From: Opitutaceae bacterium
Lineage (GTDB): Bacteria; Verrucomicrobiota; Verrucomicrobiia; Opitutales; Opitutaceae
Assembly: GCA_016715765.1 (NCBI GenBank)
Contig: JADJZJ010000023.1
Location: 3,661-67,660, forward strand
Length of the DNA: 64,000 nucleotides
Direction: 5' to 3'
Below the pieces are notes generated by a model. The model was not told the DNA's origin, did no database searches, and worked only from the letters and a program-made list of their open reading frames with translations. The translations under genes were made by a program, and so were the position numbers. The first letter of the stretch is position 1; every line of letters begins with the position of its first letter. This document shows positions 59,035 to 64,000 of the stretch, one piece after another.

Positions 59035-60204
59035 TCACGGGGATTCCTGCAGGTGCCGGCTCATCCAGTCGGCCACCGTGCCCGCGGCCGGCTGGTCCAG
59101 CAGGGCGCGAAGCCGCTGCTGCTGCGCCTTCGTGCGGGTCCGGCGCTCCGTGTCGCCGGTGCAGGCGCGCAATTGCGCGGCGAGGGCTGCGGGCGTCGCC
59201 GCGCCCTGGATGAATTCCGGATACATCGGCTCGTGCAACAGGAGGTTGGCGATGCCGATGTAGTCCAGTTTCACCCACCAGCGCGCGAGCAGGTACGTGA
59301 GGGGATTGGTCCGGTAGGCGATGGCCCCGGGAATGCCGGCCAGCGCGCAGTGCAGCGACATCGTTCCCGAGCTGGTGAGCACGGCGCTCGCCGCCACCGT
59401 CGTCCCGGTCCGGACGGCGCGGCAGCCGGGTGCGTCCCACCGCTGCAAAACGGCCGCCACCTCGTCGCTCGGATAGATCACGGCCGCCTCCTTCTCCCCG
59501 CCGCCGGCCCGGTACCTTGCCTGGGCGGCCAGCAGCACCGGATAAATCCGCGCCACGGCCTGGGTCCGGCTGCCGGGCAGCAGGAGCACCGGGGCCTGGG
59601 GATCGTAGCTCACCGGCGGGACATAATCCGGCGCGAGGAAGGGATGGCCGACGAATTCCACCGGCAGCCGGGTGTCCGCGTAGCACTCCACCTCGAAGGG
59701 AAAGATCACGGCCAGCGCGTCGAGATCCCGCGCCATGGTGTGGCGCCGCCCCGCCTTCCAGGCCCAGATCTGGGGCGAGATGTAGTAGAGCAGCCTGATC
59801 CGGCCGCCGCCCTGCACGGACAGGCCGCGCTCGCGCAACGCCGCGGCGAGCCGCAGGTTGAGGCCGGGGTAATCCACGAAACACACCGCCCGCGGCCGGT
59901 ATTCGCCGATCCAGCGCAGCGTCTCGGCGAACAGCGCCTTGAAAAAGGAATAATGCTTCAGCACCTCGACCAGCCCCACCACCGAGGTCGACGTCAGGTC
60001 ATGCAGCAACTGCGCCCCCGCCGCCGCCAGCCCCGGCCCGCCGAGGGCGGCCACGACCAGTTCCGGATGCTTGGCCCGCAGTTCGCGGACCATCCGCGCC
60101 GCATGCTCGTCGCCGGAATGCTCGCCCGCCACGACCAGCAGGTCCACCCGGCCGCCTGCAGGCGGCGGCAGACGGAACGGGAGCAGGGGTTGGGAGGCGG
60201 TCAT
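59035..60204 (-). CDS. lpxB: Lipid-A-disaccharide synthase
   Basis: The 389-residue protein starts at the ATG at 60204 (MTASQPLLPFRLPPPAGGRV). It shows the family motifs VVAGEHSGDEHAARMV, VVAALGGPGLAAAG, VGLVEVLKHYSFF, CFVDYPGLNLRLA, YYISPQIWAWK, PFEVECY, FVGHPFLAP and VLLLPGSRTQ, plus TSSGTMSLHCALAGIPGAIA. It condenses UDP-diacylglucosamine with lipid X on the inner membrane, so the organism makes lipid A. It lies 210 bp downstream of a GnnA-like oxidoreductase on the same strand, a common pairing in lipid A loci. Confidence 0.96.
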   Translation of the reverse strand: MTASQPLLPFRLPPPAGGRVDLLVVAGEHSGDEHAARMVRELRAKHPELVVAALGGPGLAAAGAQLLHDLTSTSVVGLVEVLKHYSFFKALFAETLRWIGEYRPRAVCFVDYPGLNLRLAAALRERGLSVQGGGRIRLLYYISPQIWAWKAGRRHTMARDLDALAVIFPFEVECYADTRLPVEFVGHPFLAPDYVPPVSYDPQAPVLLLPGSRTQAVARIYPVLLAAQARYRAGGGEKEAAVIYPSDEVAAVLQRWDAPGCRAVRTGTTVAASAVLTSSGTMSLHCALAGIPGAIAYRTNPLTYLLARWWVKLDYIGIANLLLHEPMYPEFIQGAATPAALAAQLRACTGDTERRTRTKAQQQRLRALLDQPAAGTVADWMSRHLQESP

Positions 60205-60227
60205 GGAGAATCGGGCCAATGCATTTT

Positions 60228-60403
60228 ACCCACGGATTTCACGGAGGCCACGGATCGAACCAATCCTTCAACCGCGCAGGACGCGAAGAGACGCGAAAAT
60301 CCCGACCCGAATTCCATGGCTAGGATTCGCGCCCCTTCGCGTCCTTCGCGGTTAAAAACTCGGTTCCTCATCCGTGCCATCCGTGTGATCCGTGGTTAAA
60401 AAA
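60228..60403. repeat. Nested inverted repeats between GnnA-like and lpxB
   Basis: Outer arms read 'cacggatttcacggaggcca' (60231-60250) against 'gatccgtggtt' (60388-60398) with mismatches. Inner arms read 'aaccgcgcaggacgcgaag' (60270-60288) against 'cttcgcggtt' (about 60344-60353). They belong to the 'ttaaccacaaag' family in a GC-rich variant. Both right arms run into A-rich tails. Confidence 0.8.
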
Positions 60404-60413
60404 TTCCGGTCGC

Positions 60414-61403
60414 CTACCCCTTTTTCCGGATCTGGTCGGTGATCGTGATCGCCACCTCGAGGGCGCTCTTGCCGAGCGCGGCGCCGACCTTGGGCTGCTT
60501 GGCCTGGCGCACGCTGTCCACGAAATGCGCCAGCTCGAGCGCCAGCGGCTCGCCCTTCTCGATGGGGATTTCCTTCACCGGGATCGCGCTCAGGTCGCCC
60601 GCCTTCACGAGTCCGAGCTTCATCTTCAGTCCGTAGGCGATGATGTCGCTCTTCTTCACGAGGTGCCCGGCCTGGTTCATGAAATCGAGCGACAGGTAGG
60701 CGTCGGACTGGAAAATGCGGATCTCGCGCTGCTTCTTCGTGCTCATGCGGCTCGCGGAGAGGTTGGCCACGCAGCCGTTCTCGAACTCGATGCGCGCATT
60801 GGCGATGTCCTCGCCCTTCGAGAGCACGGTGACGCCCACGCTGTCGATGCGCCTGATGGGCGACTTCACGAGGGCCAGCACGATGCCGATGTCATGGATC
60901 ATGAGGTCGAGCACCACGCCCACCTCGGTGCCGCGGGGCTGGTAGGGCGCGAGGCGCTCGGCGGTGATGTACTGCGGCGAGCTGACCTCCTTTTCGAGGA
61001 AGCCCATCACGGGGTTGAAATGCTCGATGTGCCCCACCTGCACGAGACAGCCGTGCTGCCGGGCCGCGGTCAGCACCTGCTCGGCCTCCTCCAGGCTCGC
61101 GCACAGCGGCTTCTCGATCAGCAGGTGCGCCTGTTGCGCGAGCAGCGGGAGCGCCACCTGCGCATGCAGGTCAGTCGGCACCACGACCGACACGGCATCG
61201 CAGGCCTCGCCGAGTTCCTCGAGCGTCGCGAAGCGGCGGCAGTTGTACTTGGCGCAGATCTCCGCCGCGCGGGCGTCGCTGGTTTCATAGATGCCGGCCA
61301 GCTCGGCGTCGGGCAGCGCGGCGTAAATCCGCGCGTGATGCTGCCCCAGCGAACCCACCCCCGCGACCCCGCAACGGATCCGATTCGGCGACTTGAATAG
61401 CAT
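60414..61403 (-). CDS. Gfo/Idh/MocA oxidoreductase, probably GnnA-like UDP-GlcNAc 3-dehydrogenase
   Basis: The 329-residue protein starts at the ATG at 61403 (MLFKSPNRIRCGVAGVGSLG). It has the NAD-binding GVGSLGQHHARIYAAL, the family signature LIEKPLCASLEEAEQVL with the catalytic-region Lys, and VQVGHIEHFNPVMGFLEKE, a form typical of GnnA. GnnA oxidises UDP-GlcNAc at C3 for 3-amino lipid A. Position next to lpxB agrees with that role. GnnB is not in the window, so the assignment stays an inference from motif and neighbour. Confidence 0.85.
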   Translation of the reverse strand: MLFKSPNRIRCGVAGVGSLGQHHARIYAALPDAELAGIYETSDARAAEICAKYNCRRFATLEELGEACDAVSVVVPTDLHAQVALPLLAQQAHLLIEKPLCASLEEAEQVLTAARQHGCLVQVGHIEHFNPVMGFLEKEVSSPQYITAERLAPYQPRGTEVGVVLDLMIHDIGIVLALVKSPIRRIDSVGVTVLSKGEDIANARIEFENGCVANLSASRMSTKKQREIRIFQSDAYLSLDFMNQAGHLVKKSDIIAYGLKMKLGLVKAGDLSAIPVKEIPIEKGEPLALELAHFVDSVRQAKQPKVGAALGKSALEVAITITDQIRKKG

Positions 61404-61583
61404 GCCGCCATAGCAGGCATTTGGCCGCGGGCCTGCAAGATGGATTACACGGGGGATCAAGCGCAAAGATGCGAAGTCGCGAAGGTCGGATGAAAGGCAT
61501 TCACGGAATGAAAAAGCCAAGAAACGCCCAATCCTTCGAATTGCCCCGTGGACGCTTGGGACCCAGGCTTGGCGTCACACCCC

Positions 61584-62618
61584 ATGACCAATCCCCAATG
61601 GCAGCAACTCCTTGCCGTGCTGAGCGGCGAGACGATGCAACCGCCGCCGGTCGCATTCATCATCGACTGCCCCTGGCTGCCCAACTGGCATGGCGTCACC
61701 ATCGCCGACTACCTCTCGAGCGAAACGATCTGGCTGGAGGCCCACCGGCACGCGCTGGCCGCCTTCCCCGACGTCTGGTTCCTGCCCGGCTTCTGGTCCG
61801 AGTTCGGCATGTGCACCGAACCCTCCGCCTTCGGCTCCCGCTGCCAGTTCCCGCGCAACGAGTTTCCGTACGCCGACCGGATCATCACCGACGTCGCCCA
61901 GATCGCCGATCTCGCCGTGCCCGATCCCGCGACCGACGGCCTGCTCCCCTTCATGCTCAACCGCCTGCGCTGGGCCGAGCCGCAGATCAAGGCGCTGGGC
62001 CACGAAATTCGCTTCTCCGTCTCCCGCGGCCCGCTCAATGTCGCGACCTTCCTGATGGGCACGACCGAGTTCCTCGTGGCGTTGAAAACCGACCCGGAAC
62101 CGACCCACCGGCTGCTGCGCGTCATCACGGACTACCTGAAGCGCTGGCACGCCCTGCAGCGGCAGACCTTCCCCACCATTGACGGCATGCTCATGCTCGA
62201 CGACATCGTCGGTTTCCTCAGCGAGGCGGACTTCATCGAGTTCGGACTGCCCTACATGAAGGAGCTGTACGCCACCGACGTCACCGTGAAGTTCTTCCAC
62301 AACGACGCCGCCTGCGCGCAGTCGCTGAAACACTACCCCGGTATCGGCATCAACCTCTACAACCCCGGCATCCAGACCCCGCTCGCCGAGATGCGCCGCC
62401 TCTGCGACCACGGTCTCACCATCCTCGGCACCATCCCGCCGCGCGACGTGCTGGCCAAGGGCACGCCGACCGAGGTGCGCGCCGCGGTGCAGCAACTGCT
62501 CGCGGAGACCCCCGACCGTTCGCGCCTGATCCTCTCCTGTGCCGGCGGCATGCCCCCGGGCGTCTCGACCGAAAACATCCGCGCCTTCTGCGATGCCGTC
62601 CGGGAGTTTGCGGGTTGA
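61584..62618 (+). CDS. Uroporphyrinogen decarboxylase-family protein (URO-D/MtaA-like)
   Basis: The 344-residue protein starts at the ATG at 61584 (MTNPQWQQLLAVLSGETMQ). The barrel motifs of the URO-D superfamily are present (FSVSRGPLNVATFLMGTTEF, DGMLMLDDIVGFLSEADFIE, TILGTIPPRDVLAKGTPTEV and ILSCAGGMPPGVSTENIRAF). True HemE needs an N-terminal Arg-rich R-Q-A-G-R motif, which is missing, so it is probably a methyltransferase-related or other paralogue of unknown substrate. It is divergent from the GnnA-like gene. Confidence 0.82.
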   Translation: MTNPQWQQLLAVLSGETMQPPPVAFIIDCPWLPNWHGVTIADYLSSETIWLEAHRHALAAFPDVWFLPGFWSEFGMCTEPSAFGSRCQFPRNEFPYADRIITDVAQIADLAVPDPATDGLLPFMLNRLRWAEPQIKALGHEIRFSVSRGPLNVATFLMGTTEFLVALKTDPEPTHRLLRVITDYLKRWHALQRQTFPTIDGMLMLDDIVGFLSEADFIEFGLPYMKELYATDVTVKFFHNDAACAQSLKHYPGIGINLYNPGIQTPLAEMRRLCDHGLTILGTIPPRDVLAKGTPTEVRAAVQQLLAETPDRSRLILSCAGGMPPGVSTENIRAFCDAVREFAG

Positions 62619-62659
62619 GAAATTAATTGCAGGACGGGGTCTCCGAACCCCGCCTTTCT

Positions 62660-62783
62660 GGCGCTAGAATCCAATCTTTCTCGTTCTCTTTATCTTTCTC
62701 TTTCTCGAGCTTGAGGGATTAGAGATCAATTGCGACCGAGGGCGGTCGCGCTCCCAGGCGGGGATCGGCATCCCCGCCCTACA
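62660..62783 (+). repeat. Composite intergenic repeat, copy 2 (left flank of PhyH gene)
   Basis: Same modules as copy 1 at 7954: GGCGCTAGAATCCAATCTTT, a TTTCTC tract, 'gcgaccgagggcggtcgcgc', 'tcccaggcgggg' and 'ccccgccctac'. The first 48 bases are identical, in inverted orientation, to part of the copy at 63664-63819. Confidence 0.9.
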
Positions 62784-62852
62784 CCCATCCACTGCAGCCT
62801 TGTCATCAACCCGCCGGTTCCTTCTACGTTCTCCCGCACCCCGCCCACCCCC

Positions 62853-63653
62853 ATGCCGCGCCCCGACGGACTCTGCTCCCCTATCCCCGAAGCTGAAAAG
62901 AACGCGCTTCTCGATCGCTTTCACACCGACGGTTACGTCGTTGTCCGCGGCGTGCTCAGTCGCGCCGAATGCGCCGCGCTGCGCAAGCTGACCGACGACT
63001 ACGCCGCGGACCCGCGCTTCGAGGAAAAGCGCAGCACTTGGTTCGTCGTCCGCAACCCGCAGGACTACAGCATCGAGTTCACGAAGCTCTTCATCCGCGA
63101 GCCCATCTATTCACTCGTGCAGGCCATCCTGGATCCCGAATGCCGTTTCTGCGGGCAGAACGTCATCCGCAATTCTCCCGGCCAGGCCATCTCCAACTGG
63201 CACGTGGACGACTGCAACAAGCTCGAGCATCCCCTGCCCCCGGAGATCCCGCGCTGGCCCGCCGGTGCCCGCCTGCCCCTCATCTGGCTCAGCGTGCAGG
63301 TGCCGCTCAGCGACATCACCGCCGTTGAGGACGGCCCCACGGAGATCGTGCCCGGCAGCCACTATTCCGGCCGCCTCTGCCCCGGCGAGAATCCCGTCTT
63401 CGAAGGCCGCCCCGCCGAACCGATTCTCTGTGAAGCCGGAGACATCTATCTCTTCAACCACCAGACCTGGCACCGCGGCATGCCCAACGTTGGGAAGAAA
63501 ACCCGTTACCTCATGCAGCTCCAGTACGCCCGCGGCGACAGCCTCGCCTTCCGCTGCCAGGTCGCCGAGCCCACGCCGGTCATGGAAACGATGCTCGCCG
63601 GCGCCGACCCCCGCCTGGTCCATGTCATGACCGGCCGGGCGAAATACCAGTAA
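62853..63653 (+). CDS. Phytanoyl-CoA dioxygenase (PhyH) family protein, second copy
   Basis: The 266-residue protein starts at the ATG at 62853 (MPRPDGLCSPIPEAEKNALL). The iron site is NWHVDDCNKLEH (His, Asp), and the distal His is in FNHQTWHRGMPNVGKKTRYL, whose second Arg would bind 2-oxoglutarate. It belongs to the same broad family as the protein at 45.7-46.5 kb but is not a close duplicate. The gene is enclosed by inverted copies of a composite repeat. The substrate is unknown. Confidence 0.88.
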   Translation: MPRPDGLCSPIPEAEKNALLDRFHTDGYVVVRGVLSRAECAALRKLTDDYAADPRFEEKRSTWFVVRNPQDYSIEFTKLFIREPIYSLVQAILDPECRFCGQNVIRNSPGQAISNWHVDDCNKLEHPLPPEIPRWPAGARLPLIWLSVQVPLSDITAVEDGPTEIVPGSHYSGRLCPGENPVFEGRPAEPILCEAGDIYLFNHQTWHRGMPNVGKKTRYLMQLQYARGDSLAFRCQVAEPTPVMETMLAGADPRLVHVMTGRAKYQ

Positions 63654-63663
63654 GCCATGTAAG

Positions 63664-63819
63664 TTGTAGGGCGGGGTCTCCGAACCCCGCCTGGGAGCGC
63701 GACCAGCCTGCCTTCCGTAGGCCTGGCGAAGGAGGGCCCTCGGTCGCAATCGATCGCCAACCTCTCAAGCCCGAGAAAGAGAAAGATAAAGAGAACGAGA
63801 AAGATTGGATTCTAGCGCC
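63664..63819 (-). repeat. Composite intergenic repeat, copy 3 (right flank of PhyH gene, inverted)
   Basis: The reverse complement reads GGCGCTAGAATCCAATCTTT, a TTTCTC tract, 'gcgaccgaggg', then a 32-base insertion with 'ccttcgccaggcctacgga', 'ggtcgcgctcccaggcgggg' and 'ccccgccctac'. Its first 48 bases are exact to copy 2. It lies 11 bp after the PhyH stop. Confidence 0.9.
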
Positions 63820-64000
63820 AATCGAGGAGGGGTTCCTTCTTCGCCGAGGCTACGGAGGACACGTCGGAGATCCCGCCCCATACAAAACCCATCGCAACCT
63901 TGTGGTTTCAACGACATGTTCGGGCTGGGTGTGTGGCCCCGGAAAGGCGTCTCGGAAAAGCTTTCGCCGGTGTCAGTCGGTAAACACCCTTGAGTCACTT
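63820..64000. other. Right-end region, no gene seen
   Basis: These 181 bases hold a further 'cttcttcgccgaggctacgg' module, seen also at about 1530 and 8155, and no supported coding sequence. A gene may begin beyond the window edge. Confidence 0.4.

Noticed and set aside
61584..62618. URO-D-family protein as HemE of the haem pathway
   Set aside because: The N-terminal Arg motif of HemE is missing and the gene is not near hemA.

Overview
The window looks like a chromosomal segment of a high-GC, Gram-negative bacterium of the phylum Verrucomicrobiota, most likely family Opitutaceae. This is inferred from gene content: a GloVer-type tandem-repeat surface protein, a C-terminal 'LPNLVKYALGLDP'-like domain, several secreted or cytosolic carbohydrate-active enzymes, RNase HIII beside RNase HII, lipid A genes (lpxB), and very repeat-rich intergenic DNA. 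No tRNA, rRNA, CRISPR array, prophage or transposase gene was recognised.

Layout. 0-6.1 kb (all minus strand): a sigma-54-type response regulator, a multi-pass GT-C-like membrane protein, an outer-membrane beta-barrel protein and a polysaccharide co-polymerase cut by the left edge; together an exopolysaccharide assembly/export locus. 6.4-11 kb: a small ribbon-helix-helix-like protein, a secreted unknown, a dihydroxyacetone kinase with a damaged 5' end and an aldo/keto reductase. 11.2-19.8 kb (minus): DUF2235 hydrolase, a divergent enolase, a phosphotransferase-type kinase overlapping it, a LarA-type nickel-dependent hydroxyacid racemase, a nucleoside-hydrolase-like protein and a GH2 beta-mannosidase-like enzyme. 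20.4-26.6 kb (minus): GltD-like oxidoreductase, PAS histidine kinase and a large heparinase II/III-type polysaccharide lyase. 26.7-34.5 kb: RNase HII, RNase HIII, MutY, a sugar isomerase-like TIM barrel, ribosomal protein S21 with a clear terminator, and dnaE, which is broken by an out-of-frame internal deletion.

35-45.4 kb: a SAM methyltransferase, an RsmB-like RNA methyltransferase, a secreted S9 peptidase followed by a membrane protein and another methyltransferase (this last one carries a 25-bp palindromic repeat inside its coding sequence), a second aldo/keto reductase that lacks a natural stop, and a GH36-like glycosidase. 45.6-49.8 kb: PhyH dioxygenase plus AraC regulator, then ccsA-like and hemA (haem). 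49.9-54.8 kb: a giant secreted protein with regulatory-like, five Ig-like and GloVer repeats, split by a one-base frameshift. 55.1-63.7 kb: a hybrid sensor kinase, lpxB, a GnnA-like oxidoreductase, a URO-D-family protein and a second PhyH protein.

The most unusual content is (i) at least seven families of palindromic intergenic repeats sitting at most gene boundaries, several shared between distant sites; (ii) a 21-25 bp perfect palindrome present three times near 20 kb and once inside a gene at 41.2 kb; (iii) the racemase-kinase-enolase-like gene set with substitutions in the enolase active site, which could be an undescribed hydroxyacid pathway; and (iv) several lesions (dnaE, DAK, GloVer protein, isomerase start, aldo/keto reductase stop), which are either real decay or sequence errors.
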